A stretch of DNA of 42,016 nt from Lachnospiraceae bacterium. GTDB lineage: Bacteria; Bacillota; Clostridia; Lachnospirales; Lachnospiraceae. The position numbers and the translations under genes are program-made. Within the stretch, counting starts at the first letter, position 1. The number at the start of each line of letters is the position of its first letter. The notes beneath the pieces were generated by a model. The model worked only from the letters and a program-made list of their open reading frames with translations, was not told the DNA's origin and made no database searches. Of this stretch, positions 24,761 to 33,544 are shown piece after piece. Where the stretch lies: the NCBI GenBank assembly GCA_017394885.1, contig JAFPWO010000007.1, forward strand, positions 1 through 42,016. Reading direction: 5' to 3'.

Positions 24761-24801
24761 CGGGCCCGCGTTATTCCGGCGCGGACCCGCTTTCTCATTT
24801 T
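24761..24801 (+). terminator. Probable terminator after acetate kinase
   Basis: CGGGCCCGCG (24761-24770) pairs with CGCGGACCCG (24780-24789, one mismatch), and after a CTTTCTCA spacer comes a run of five T. The T-run is offset, so termination may be partial and let some transcription into the fmt operon. Confidence 0.5.
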
Positions 24802-24821
24802 TGGAAAGGAGTGCATGCGTC

Positions 24822-25760
24822 ATGAGAGTCCTGTTTATGGGAACGCCCGAACTGGCCCGGACGGTTCTGATCTCTCTGTGTGAAGCCGGCCATGAGATCG
24901 TGGCCGCCGTGACGCAGCCGGATAAGGAGAAGGGCCGCGGAAAAACGCTGCAGGCGTCTCCGGTGAAGGAAGAAGCCGTAAGGCGCGGGATCCCGGTGCT
25001 GCAGCCCAGGCGCCTGAAAAATCCGGAAGAGCAGGCCGCGCTGCAAGCTTTTCTGGAAGAAAATCCCGCCGACGTCGGCGTGGTGGCGGCGTTCGGACAG
25101 ATCCTCCCGCAGGCCGTGCTGGACATGCCGCGAAACGGCTGCCTCAACGTCCATGCTTCCCTGCTCCCGAAGTACCGCGGCGCTTCCCCCATCCAGCAGA
25201 CGATTCTGGAGGGAGAGGCGGAGAGCGGTGTCACCATCATGCAGATGGACGCCGGGCTGGATACCGGAGATATCCTGCTGCAGGAAGCGATCCCGCTCTC
25301 GCCGGAAGAGACCGGGGACAGCCTGGAGGAGAAGCTGGCGGATCTCGGCGGAAGGCTGATCGCAGAGGCGCTGGCGCTGCTGGAAGAAGGTCGTCTCTCG
25401 CCGCAGCCGCAGAGCGGAGATACCTGCTACGCGGGAATGATCCGCAAGGAACAGGGGCAGATCGACTGGGCGGCGCCGGCGGAAATGATCGAACGAAAGA
25501 TCCGGGCCTTCGCTCCCTGGCCGAGCGCGTATACCTTCCGGAACGGAAAGCGGCTCCAGATATGGAAAGCTGCCCTTGCGGAAGGGCGGGAAGGCGCAGC
25601 GCCCGGTTTCGTGACAGCCGTTACGAAGAAAGACTTTACGGTACAGGCCGGCGACGGCGCGCTGCGGATCCTGCGCGTGCAGCCGGAAGGCAAAAAAGAA
25701 ATGGAAGCGGACGCCTATCTGCGGGGCTATCCCCTACAGGAAGGAGACCGCCTCGGATAA
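24822..25760 (+). CDS. fmt: Methionyl-tRNA formyltransferase
   Basis: Formylates the initiator Met-tRNA using 10-formyltetrahydrofolate. The 312-residue protein has the catalytic Asn-His-Asp set in NVHASLLPKYRGASPIQ (about 108-124, with the SLLPxxRG signature) and MDAGLDTGDI (about 143-152). The C-terminal OB-like tRNA-binding domain begins near residue 207. The start at 24822 is set by GGAAAGGAG ten bases upstream and by the family's MRVLFMGTPELA. It opens a run of translation and signalling genes. Its usual upstream partners priA and def are not here; acetate kinase stands in that place. Confidence 0.96.
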   Translation: MRVLFMGTPELARTVLISLCEAGHEIVAAVTQPDKEKGRGKTLQASPVKEEAVRRGIPVLQPRRLKNPEEQAALQAFLEENPADVGVVAAFGQILPQAVLDMPRNGCLNVHASLLPKYRGASPIQQTILEGEAESGVTIMQMDAGLDTGDILLQEAIPLSPEETGDSLEEKLADLGGRLIAEALALLEEGRLSPQPQSGDTCYAGMIRKEQGQIDWAAPAEMIERKIRAFAPWPSAYTFRNGKRLQIWKAALAEGREGAAPGFVTAVTKKDFTVQAGDGALRILRVQPEGKKEMEADAYLRGYPLQEGDRLG

Positions 25761-25790
25761 GGCGTTTTGATACAGAAAGAGGAAGGCGCG

Positions 25791-27092
25791 ATGGACAGCC
25801 CGCGGAAACTGGCGGAGGGCATTCTGGAAAAGGTACTGGAGGGAGACGGCAAGAGCCATCTCCTGCTGCAGGAATGCTTTGCCGCGCATCCCGCACTTTC
25901 GGCGCGGGACCGGCGCTTTATCACCGGCCTCGTCCACGGGACCGTGGAATATGCGCTGTTTCTGGACGGGAAGCTGCGGCTGATCAGCTCGGTCCCGCCC
26001 GAAAAGATGAAGCCAGCCGTCCGGACTGTGCTGCGGATGGGCCTGTATCAGCTGCTTTTTTTGGACCGCGTCCCGGCTTCGGCTGCGGTCAACGAGAGCG
26101 TACGGCTGATCAAAGCCAGAAATATGGGGGCCCTGAGCGGTTTTGTGAATGCGGTCCTTCGCGCGGCGGCGGCCAGAACGTCCTGGCCGGCGTGCGGCAG
26201 GGCGGAAGCGCTGAGCCTTCCGGCGTGGCTTTATACGGAGCTGGAGGAGCGCTTCGGCGCGGAAAAGGTGGAAGAGATCGGGCAGGCATTTCTGGCGCCT
26301 TCGGTGCTTTCCCTGCGGATCAACCGGTCCCGGGAGGGCAGCTCTTTCGCCGAAGCCCTGATGGAAAAAGACGGCTGGAGCGTAAGCTGCACGGAATGCG
26401 CGCCGCCGGGCGGCGCGGCATATTCTTTCCTGCTGGCCTCTCCGAAGGAAGAAGCGCTGCCGCTGGAAGAGTGCGCCGCCTTCCGGGAAGGGCTGGTACA
26501 GCCCCAGGACAGCGGTACGATGAAGGCGGTCTCGGCCGCGGATCCCCGGCCCGGGATGAAGGTGCTGGATCTGTGCGCGGCGCCGGGCGGAAAGTCACTG
26601 CAGGCGGCCGACAGCATGAACAACCAGGGGGAGATCCTGTCCTGTGACCTGACCGCCGGCAAGATCAAAAAGATCGAAGACAACAGGGACCGCTGCGGCT
26701 TTTCCTGCATCCGGGCCTGTGCGGCGGACGCCGCCGTGTTCGATCCGGGCCGGGAGGAAGCCTTTGACCTGGTCATCGCGGATCTTCCCTGCTCGGGACT
26801 CGGGGTGATCGGAAGGAAGCCGGAGATCAAATACCGCGTGACCCCGCAGAAGATCCGGGAGCTGGCCGCGCTGCAGGCGCAGATCCTGGAAGGCGCCGTG
26901 CGGTATGTGAAGCCGGGCGGAAAACTCCTCTATTCCACCTGCACGCTGACCGCGGAGGAAAATGAAGAGAATGCGGCCCGGATCGCGCAGGCAAAAGGCT
27001 TCCGGCTCCTCAAAGAAGAGACCCTGCTCCCGGAGAAGGGCCGCGACGGGTTTTATTACAGTCTGTTTGTACGGGAAGATAAAGAAGCATGA
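25791..27092 (+). CDS. rsmB: 16S rRNA (cytosine-967-C5)-methyltransferase
   Basis: Methylates C967 of 16S rRNA. The 433-residue protein has an N-terminal NusB-like RNA-binding domain (about 1-140) and a SAM-dependent methyltransferase domain. The SAM loop reads VLDLCAAPGGKS, and the two catalytic cysteines are in ADLPCSGLG and LLYSTCTL. ATG 25791 with AGAGGAAGG upstream is preferred to a TTG at 25767. The stop overlaps the rlmN start (ATGA), so the two are coupled. Confidence 0.95.
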   Translation: MDSPRKLAEGILEKVLEGDGKSHLLLQECFAAHPALSARDRRFITGLVHGTVEYALFLDGKLRLISSVPPEKMKPAVRTVLRMGLYQLLFLDRVPASAAVNESVRLIKARNMGALSGFVNAVLRAAAARTSWPACGRAEALSLPAWLYTELEERFGAEKVEEIGQAFLAPSVLSLRINRSREGSSFAEALMEKDGWSVSCTECAPPGGAAYSFLLASPKEEALPLEECAAFREGLVQPQDSGTMKAVSAADPRPGMKVLDLCAAPGGKSLQAADSMNNQGEILSCDLTAGKIKKIEDNRDRCGFSCIRACAADAAVFDPGREEAFDLVIADLPCSGLGVIGRKPEIKYRVTPQKIRELAALQAQILEGAVRYVKPGGKLLYSTCTLTAEENEENAARIAQAKGFRLLKEETLLPEKGRDGFYYSLFVREDKEA

Positions 27093-28120
27093 AGGATCTC
27101 AGATCGCTGACAATCGAAGAACTGCAGGAGGAGATGAAGGCGCTTGGGCAGCCGGCTTTCCGGGCTGTGCAGATTTTCGACTGGCTGCACGGGAAAAAGG
27201 TTTCCGGCCCGGATGCCATGCGCAATCTTCCGCTTTCCCTGCGGGAGACTCTGCGGCAATCGTATGACTGCACTTATCTCCGGATGGAACTTCGCCTGAT
27301 CTCGAAGGAAGACGGGACCCGGAAATATGTCTTCGAACTGCAGGACGGCAACGTCATCGAAAGCGTCCTGATGAAGTATGATTACGGCAACACCGTCTGC
27401 ATTTCCTCGCAGGTGGGGTGCCGCATGGGCTGCCGCTTCTGCGCGTCCACGCTGGACGGGTTGGCCCGCGATCTTCTCCCGGGCGAGATGCTGGAGCAGA
27501 TCTACCGCATCGAAGAAGATCTGGGAGAAAAAGTTTCGCATATCGTTGTGATGGGGACCGGAGAACCGCTGGATAATCTGGAAAATCTCCTCCGCTTCCT
27601 GGACCTGATCACCCATCCGAAGGGTAAGAATCTGAGCGAGCGGAATATAACGGTCTCGACCTGCGGGCTGGTCCCGCAGATCCGGAAGCTGGCGCAGGAA
27701 AAGCGTCAGATCACGCTGGCGCTCTCGCTGCACGCGGCCCGGGATGAACTGCGCCAAAGCATGATGCCGGTGGCCCACCGCTACAGCGTGGCGGAGACCG
27801 TCGCGGCCTGTGACGAGTACTTTTCGCTGACCGGCCGCCGCATGAGCTACGAGTACAGCCTGGTCAAAGGCGTGAACGACGGGGACAGCGACGCGGAAGA
27901 TCTGTCCGCGCTGCTGAAGGGAAAAAACTGCCATGTCAATCTGATCCCGGTTAATCCCATCCGGGAGCGGGATTATCAGACGCCGGACCGGGAACATGCG
28001 GTCCGCTTTCAAAAAATACTTGAAAAAAATGGGATAAATGCTACTATTAGGAGAAAGATGGGTGCAGACATCGAAAGTGCCTGCGGCCAGCTTCGCCGAC
28101 GCTTCAAAACACAGGAGTAG
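27089..28120 (+). CDS. rlmN: 23S rRNA/tRNA adenine-C2 methyltransferase
   Basis: Radical-SAM enzyme that methylates C2 of A2503 in 23S rRNA and A37 of some tRNAs. The 343-residue protein has the iron-sulfur motif CRMGCRFC (Cys111, 115, 118), GTGEPLDN in the SAM-binding part and the mechanistic cysteine near the end in GADIESACGQL (about Cys332). The start overlaps the rsmB stop. The PP2C gene starts four bases after its stop, with the ribosome site inside the rlmN end. Confidence 0.96.
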   Translation: MKDLRSLTIEELQEEMKALGQPAFRAVQIFDWLHGKKVSGPDAMRNLPLSLRETLRQSYDCTYLRMELRLISKEDGTRKYVFELQDGNVIESVLMKYDYGNTVCISSQVGCRMGCRFCASTLDGLARDLLPGEMLEQIYRIEEDLGEKVSHIVVMGTGEPLDNLENLLRFLDLITHPKGKNLSERNITVSTCGLVPQIRKLAQEKRQITLALSLHAARDELRQSMMPVAHRYSVAETVAACDEYFSLTGRRMSYEYSLVKGVNDGDSDAEDLSALLKGKNCHVNLIPVNPIRERDYQTPDREHAVRFQKILEKNGINATIRRKMGADIESACGQLRRRFKTQE

Positions 28121-28124
28121 TCGC

Positions 28125-28871
28125 ATGATACGTTACGCAGCAGTAACCGATACCGGCCTGGTCCGGAAAAACAATGAAGATTCCCTGTATATCGGATGTC
28201 CTTTCGGGGGCATCGAGGACACTCTCTTCATTGTGGCAGACGGCATGGGCGGACATCAGGGAGGAGAGATCGCCTCCCGCTTTGTGGTACAGAAAATACC
28301 GGAACTGCTGGGGAAGATGAAAGGGCGGAGCGACCCCTTCCATTTTCTGGAACAGGTGACAGAGAAAACCAATGCCGCCTTATATCAGCTCGCTCAGGAA
28401 AAAGAAGAACTGCGGGGCATGGGCTCCACCCTGGTGATGGCCTATTTCGAAGAAGGAATCTGGCATGTCATCAACGTGGGCGACAGCCGTGCCTATTACT
28501 ATATTGACGGGGTCCTGCAGCAGATCACGAAGGATCACTCTCTTGTCGAGGAAATGGTGGAAGCCGGCCGCCTGCAGCGCGATGATCCGCTCTACAGAGT
28601 CAACCGGAACGTCATTACCCGCGCGATGGGAGCGGAGCCTTATGTGGAAGAAGATTATTTCCAGATAGAGACGGCGCCGGGGGGACGGCTGCTGCTCTGT
28701 ACGGACGGTCTGCACGGCATGGTCCCGGATGATCTGATCGCCCAGGTGCTGGAAGAAGAACCGGATCCGGACACGGCGGCAGTTTCCCTGGTACAGATGG
28801 CGCGGGACGCCGGCGGGAAAGACAACATCACCGCGATCGTCGCAGACTGTACCGAAGAAGATTTTGTTTAG
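28125..28871 (+). CDS. PP2C-family Ser/Thr phosphatase (PrpC/Stp1)
   Basis: Removes phosphate from Ser/Thr residues, reversing the kinase encoded next. The 248-residue protein has the PP2C metal-binding motifs: NNEDSLY near residue 16, VADGMGGHQGGE (about 42-53), GMGSTLVMA, NVGDSRAYYY, LCTDGLHGM and GKDNITAIV. ATG 28125 is chosen from AGGAG upstream and from MIRYAAVTDTGLVRKNNED, the normal N-terminus. It is paired with the kinase as in most Firmicutes. Confidence 0.95.
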   Translation: MIRYAAVTDTGLVRKNNEDSLYIGCPFGGIEDTLFIVADGMGGHQGGEIASRFVVQKIPELLGKMKGRSDPFHFLEQVTEKTNAALYQLAQEKEELRGMGSTLVMAYFEEGIWHVINVGDSRAYYYIDGVLQQITKDHSLVEEMVEAGRLQRDDPLYRVNRNVITRAMGAEPYVEEDYFQIETAPGGRLLLCTDGLHGMVPDDLIAQVLEEEPDPDTAAVSLVQMARDAGGKDNITAIVADCTEEDFV

Positions 28872-28886
28872 GGTCGGGGTAAAGAT

Positions 28887-31800
28887 ATGATACTCAAATC
28901 AGGAACCATATTGAATGGCCGCTATGAAGTGCAGGCCATGGTGGGAACCGGCGGAATGGCAGACGTCTACCGGGCGAGAGATAATAAGCTCCAGCGGATG
29001 GTCGCCATTAAAGTGCTGAAGGAAGAATACAGCACGGATTCCGGCTTCGTCGCCAAGTTCCGGCGGGAAGCGCAGGCTGCCGGGGGCTTAAGCCACCCGA
29101 ATATCGTCAGTGTCTACGACGTGGGTGAACAGGACGGGATGTACTACATCGTCATGGAGCTTGTGGAAGGCATCACCCTGAAGAAATATATCGATAAAAA
29201 GGGCCGGCTGGAAGAGCGGGAGGCTGTGGAAGTCGCCATGCAGGTGGCCAAGGGCCTCGAAGCCGCGCACGACCAGGGCATTATCCACCGCGATATCAAG
29301 CCGCAGAATATCATTATCTCCAAAGAGGGAAAGATCAAGGTCGCGGACTTCGGCATCGCCCGGGTATCCACCACGGAGACCATCACGGCCAACACGATGG
29401 GCAGCGTTCATTATATTTCTCCGGAGCAGGCCCGCGGCGGATACTGCGACGAACGCAGCGATATCTATTCCCTGGGCATCACCCTGTATGAGATGATGAC
29501 CGGCACGGTTCCCTTTGACGGGGAATCCTCGGTCGTCGTGGCCTTAAAGCATATCCAGGACCCGATCGTGCCGCCCGGCGACCTGAATCCCGAGATCTCC
29601 CGGAATCTGGAGAAGATCATCCTCAAGTGCACGCAGAAGAAGCCGGAATACCGCTACGGTTCCATGGCTTCCCTGCTGGCGGATTTCCGGCGCCTGCTGA
29701 CGATCCCGGATGCGGACTTTGTCAAGATCAATCCCGCGGCCGGGCTGGATGCGCTGCCGCAGCGCTCCAGCGGCGGGGAACGGGTTTCCGCCGCAGCCGC
29801 CGCCGTGAAGGCGGAAGGGGCGAAAGAGGTCCTGACCCAGCTGGAAGAAGATAAGAAGGAAGAAGAAAAAGCCAAGAAGACGGAACGCATCCTTTCATAC
29901 ATCATGATGGGGATCGGCGTCCTGATCGTGGGATTTATCGCGGCCATTATCCTGCGCGGCTGCAGTATTTTCAAAACGGATGAGACCAGCAGTGAAGCGC
30001 CGCGCCAGAGCGAAAGCCAGACGGCGGAGCCGGTTCCGGTGACCCTGCCTTCCTCTGAGGCGGTCAGTACCGAAGAAACCGAACCGACGACGCCGGAAGA
30101 AAGCACGACAGAAGAGGAGACTACGGAAGAAGAAAGCACGGAATCCCCGTATGCGGTGCTGCCGGATCTGAAGGGCATGAACTATCTCGAAGCCATGACG
30201 TTGCTGTCCGAAATGGGGCTGGTCCCGGATGTGGAAGGCGTCTATTCGAGCGAATATGAAGCGCTGACCATTTACGAGCAGAGCTACCCGCCGGAGACCA
30301 CGCTGCTTAAGGGCACCTCCGTCAAGATCTGGGTCGCGCTGCCGACCTCGACCGCGGTCATTATCCCGACAGTGGCCGGAATGACGCCGGAAGAAGCCAC
30401 GAGGGCCCTGATCGAGAAGGGTCTGGTCGTGGATGCGGCGACAGAGCACAGCTACAGTGATACGGTGCCGGCCGGCCAGGTCGCCAATACCACGCCGAGC
30501 ATGGGCACGTCCGTGGATCTGGGTTCGACCGTAACACTCGTTATCAGCGACGGTCCGGAATCGCTCCGCCTGCCGGCTGTGCTGGGCCGGACGAAAGAAG
30601 AGGCCATTGCGGTCCTGACCAGCGCCGGATTCAATGCGGGACGTATCCGCGTCAATACGGAAACCATCGAGAGTACCTATCCGGCGGATACGGTCGCGCT
30701 CGTGGAAATGGAGCTTGACGGATACCGCCAGGCTGTCCAGGCCCACACCAAGGTCAGCCTGAAGGCAGACCTGATCCTGACCCTGAGCAATCCGTATGTG
30801 CTGATGCCGGAGGTCCTGGGACGGGACGACGTGGAAGACGTGATCACGCAGCTGACCGAGCTGGGCCTGGTCGTGGAGACCGTGGATGAATACGCCAGCA
30901 CGTATCCGGTCGGACAGATCTGCTGGGTCACCGAAGCGGACGGCGAAACGGATATCGCGGAAGGCCAGAAGCTGGATCCGGGCACGGTCGTGCTGCTGCA
31001 CATCAGCGAGGACGATCCGATGGCGACCGTTCCGGAAGTGACGATCGGCGGGACCGTCAAGACGGTAAAGAAAGAAATCGAAAAAGCCGGTCTGGTCCCG
31101 GTCCTGCAGGGCGGCGATCCGGCGGATGAAAAGAAGACGCAGGTCACGGCCGTCAGCCCGGCTCCCGGAGAACGGGTCGAGAAGGGCTCCGAGGTGACCA
31201 TCGAATATGTCAATCTGGTGAAGGTCCCGGCCGTGAGTGCCGGTATGACGGTGGCCGAAGTCAAAAAGCTTCTGGAAGACGCCGGCCTTGCGTGGAAGTT
31301 TGACGGAGACGCCCCGGCCGACGATACCCTGACGCCGGTGTCGTCGATCAGCCCGGCCTCCGGGGAAACGGTACCGGAGGGCTCCGAGATCACCATCCTC
31401 TTCGGGGACGCCACGGAAACCTACGTGCCGGCGATCGAACTGGGCAAGGCTACGGTGGATGAAGCCCAGTACCTGCTGCGGAAAGCGGGCCTCTCGTACA
31501 AGTATATCGGGGATCCGCCCAAGCATCCGGATACGGCGATCGTAACCAAGATTGATCCGAAGTCCGGCGCCAAGGTGGCGCTGGACACCAAGGTCACGCT
31601 TTACTACGAGGAAAAGGGTGAGGAGACTACCGCGCCTACGACGGAGACCCCGACCGAAACACCGACCCAGGAACCGACCACGACGGAAGCGCCGCCGGAG
31701 ACCACCTCGCCGGGCGAGGTCGTATACGCCATCGTGCCGAAGGTCAATCTGAATTCGGATACGGTGGAAGAAGCGATCAAAAAGATCGCCGGAGCCGGGC

Positions 31801-31940
31801 TGTTTTATGCCTGGCCGGATGATAAGGGCGCTCCCTCCGATGTGAAGACCGCGATCGTCACATCCATTACACCCGGGTACGGAACGCAGCTGATCGTCGG
31901 CGATGAAAAGACGCCGGTCGTCATCGACTATAAAGAATAA
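28887..31940 (+). CDS. PASTA-domain Ser/Thr protein kinase (PrkC/StkP type)
   Basis: Transmembrane kinase that senses muropeptides or lipid II outside and phosphorylates division, wall and translation proteins inside. The 1017-residue protein has a kinase domain at 1-270: glycine loop GTGGMADVY, Lys42, HRDIKPQN with Asp136, DFG with Asp154, and a Thr-rich activation loop TTETITANTMGSVHYISPEQ. A charged juxtamembrane part follows, then one membrane helix at about 335-356, then a Glu/Thr/Ser linker. About eight PASTA repeats come next, judged by starts such as VLPDLKG, IIPTVAG, RLPAVLG, LMPEVLG, TVPEVTI, KVPAVSA, YVPAIEL and IVPKVNL; the last sits behind a Thr/Pro/Glu linker. B. subtilis PrkC has three such repeats, so this is a long version. 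Confidence 0.96.
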   Translation: MILKSGTILNGRYEVQAMVGTGGMADVYRARDNKLQRMVAIKVLKEEYSTDSGFVAKFRREAQAAGGLSHPNIVSVYDVGEQDGMYYIVMELVEGITLKKYIDKKGRLEEREAVEVAMQVAKGLEAAHDQGIIHRDIKPQNIIISKEGKIKVADFGIARVSTTETITANTMGSVHYISPEQARGGYCDERSDIYSLGITLYEMMTGTVPFDGESSVVVALKHIQDPIVPPGDLNPEISRNLEKIILKCTQKKPEYRYGSMASLLADFRRLLTIPDADFVKINPAAGLDALPQRSSGGERVSAAAAAVKAEGAKEVLTQLEEDKKEEEKAKKTERILSYIMMGIGVLIVGFIAAIILRGCSIFKTDETSSEAPRQSESQTAEPVPVTLPSSEAVSTEETEPTTPEESTTEEETTEEESTESPYAVLPDLKGMNYLEAMTLLSEMGLVPDVEGVYSSEYEALTIYEQSYPPETTLLKGTSVKIWVALPTSTAVIIPTVAGMTPEEATRALIEKGLVVDAATEHSYSDTVPAGQVANTTPSMGTSVDLGSTVTLVISDGPESLRLPAVLGRTKEEAIAVLTSAGFNAGRIRVNTETIESTYPADTVALVEMELDGYRQAVQAHTKVSLKADLILTLSNPYVLMPEVLGRDDVEDVITQLTELGLVVETVDEYASTYPVGQICWVTEADGETDIAEGQKLDPGTVVLLHISEDDPMATVPEVTIGGTVKTVKKEIEKAGLVPVLQGGDPADEKKTQVTAVSPAPGERVEKGSEVTIEYVNLVKVPAVSAGMTVAEVKKLLEDAGLAWKFDGDAPADDTLTPVSSISPASGETVPEGSEITILFGDATETYVPAIELGKATVDEAQYLLRKAGLSYKYIGDPPKHPDTAIVTKIDPKSGAKVALDTKVTLYYEEKGEETTAPTTETPTETPTQEPTTTEAPPETTSPGEVVYAIVPKVNLNSDTVEEAIKKIAGAGLFYAWPDDKGAPSDVKTAIVTSITPGYGTQLIVGDEKTPVVIDYKE

Positions 31941-31955
31941 TCCGAAAGGACGTCC

Positions 31956-32828
31956 ATGCAGGGTAAGATCATCAAGGGAATCGGCGGCTTTTACTATGTC
32001 CATGACGGGAAGGATACCGTCACGGAATGCAAGGCCAAAGGCGCTTTCCGCAATCAGTCCGTGAAGCCCCTGGTCGGGGATAACGTTCTTTTCAGCCTGC
32101 TGGAGGAAGAAGAGGGGAAGGGGCGCATCGACGCCCTGCTGCCCCGGAAGAATGCCCTGCTGCGGCCTGCGGTCGCCAATGCCGATCAGGCGATGATCCT
32201 GGTCACTGCCAAGGCGCCGGCTTTTCATCCGGGCCTTCTGGACAGGTTCCTTTTGTGGATGGAAACGCAGGCGCTGCCGACCGTGATCGGCATCGGAAAA
32301 TGCGATCTGGGCGGAGATACCGGGACCATCCGGAAAGTTTACGAAGGAGCGGGCTACCCAGTCTGCTCCTTCAGTGCACAGACCGGCGAGGGGCTGGAGG
32401 CGGTCCGCGCCATTCTGCGGGGAAAAACCACAGTACTGGCAGGGGCCAGCGGCGTGGGGAAATCCACGCTGCTGAACGCGCTGGTGCCCGATGCGGCCAT
32501 GGAGACCGGGGAACTCAGCCGGAAACTGAAGCGCGGGCGCCATACGACAAGGCATTCGGAGCTGTTCTGCGCGGAAGAAAACACCTATCTTTTCGATACC
32601 CCCGGCTTTACTTCTCTGATCGCGCCGGAGCTGGAAGCCGCGCAGCTGAAAGACTACTTCCCGGAATTTGACCTGCCGGGGGAGAGCTGCTCGTTCCGGG
32701 ACTGCCTTCACGATAAAGAGCCGGGCTGCTGCGTCAAGGCCGCCCTGGAAGAAGGACGGATCGCGGAGAGCCGGTACGAGAGCTACTGCCGCATTCTGGA
32801 CGAGCTGCGCAGCCGGCAGCGATATTAA
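31956..32828 (+). CDS. rsgA: Small ribosomal subunit GTPase RsgA
   Basis: Circularly permuted GTPase that checks late 30S maturation. The 290-residue protein has an N-terminal OB fold and then the G motifs in permuted order: G4 at 114-117, G1 GASGVGKST (163-171), switch I with RGRHTTRH, G3 DTPG. The C-terminal zinc site is Cys245, Cys250, His252, Cys258. The G4 motif reads GKCD where NKxD or TKxD is usual, an unexpected Gly at the base-recognition position. It follows the kinase by 15 bases and precedes rpe, a conserved Firmicute order. Confidence 0.95.
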   Translation: MQGKIIKGIGGFYYVHDGKDTVTECKAKGAFRNQSVKPLVGDNVLFSLLEEEEGKGRIDALLPRKNALLRPAVANADQAMILVTAKAPAFHPGLLDRFLLWMETQALPTVIGIGKCDLGGDTGTIRKVYEGAGYPVCSFSAQTGEGLEAVRAILRGKTTVLAGASGVGKSTLLNALVPDAAMETGELSRKLKRGRHTTRHSELFCAEENTYLFDTPGFTSLIAPELEAAQLKDYFPEFDLPGESCSFRDCLHDKEPGCCVKAALEEGRIAESRYESYCRILDELRSRQRY

Positions 32829-32874
32829 GACACCCACGGGATCCCGGGCCGCGGCTGCGGCGGAAAGGAACAGT

Positions 32875-33537
32875 ATGAACCGAATTTTAGCGCCTTCTGT
32901 ATTATCGGCCGATTTTTCCCGGCTCGGGGAGGAAGTCCGCGCCACGGAGGAAAACGGCGCGCAGTATCTGCATCTGGACGTGATGGACGGCATCTTTGTG
33001 CCCAGCATCTCCTTCGGCCTGCCCGTTATCCGGACGCTTCGGCCCTGCAGCCGGCAGATTTTCGACGTCCATCTGATGATCACCGAGCCCGACCGGTACG
33101 TGGCGGATTTCGCCGAGGCCGGCGCGGATATCATCACGGTCCATCAGGAAGCCTGCCTGCATCTGGACAGGACGCTGCAGCATATCCGGGAGCTGGGGAA
33201 AAAGGCCGGCGTGGCGTTAAATCCGGCGACTCCGGCAGAAAGCATCCGCTGGGTGCTCCCGCAGGTGGACATGGTCCTTGTCATGAGCGTCAATCCCGGC
33301 TTCGGCGGACAGGCGCTGATCCCGTACACCCTGGAAAAAGTTCGCAAGCTCCGGCAGATGCTTCTGCAGGAGGGGCTGGAGACCGATATCGAAGTGGACG
33401 GCGGCGTGAAGCTGTCCAATGCGCGGGAGGTGCTTGCGGCCGGCGCCAATATTCTGGTGGCCGGCAGTGCGGTGTTCGGGAAAAAGACCGGGGCCAATAC
33501 CCGGGCCTTCATGGAGATCCTGGATCAGAAAGTATAA
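32875..33537 (+). CDS. rpe: Ribulose-phosphate 3-epimerase
   Basis: Interconverts ribulose 5-phosphate and xylulose 5-phosphate in the pentose phosphate pathway. The 220-residue TIM barrel shows APSVLSADF at the start, LHLDVMDGIFVPS (His and Asp metal ligands), VHLMI, VMSVNPGFGGQ and EVDGGV, all typical. ATG 32875 with GGAAAGGAA upstream is chosen over an earlier frame opening inside rsgA. The length is normal. Confidence 0.96.
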   Translation: MNRILAPSVLSADFSRLGEEVRATEENGAQYLHLDVMDGIFVPSISFGLPVIRTLRPCSRQIFDVHLMITEPDRYVADFAEAGADIITVHQEACLHLDRTLQHIRELGKKAGVALNPATPAESIRWVLPQVDMVLVMSVNPGFGGQALIPYTLEKVRKLRQMLLQEGLETDIEVDGGVKLSNAREVLAAGANILVAGSAVFGKKTGANTRAFMEILDQKV

Positions 33538-33544
33538 GAAAGCA

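Noticed and set aside
29895..33137. A 1080-codon open frame on the minus strand opposite the PASTA kinase, rsgA and rpe
   Set aside because: It is a by-product of high-GC codon use. It has no ribosome site or recognisable domain and is opposite three clearly conserved genes.
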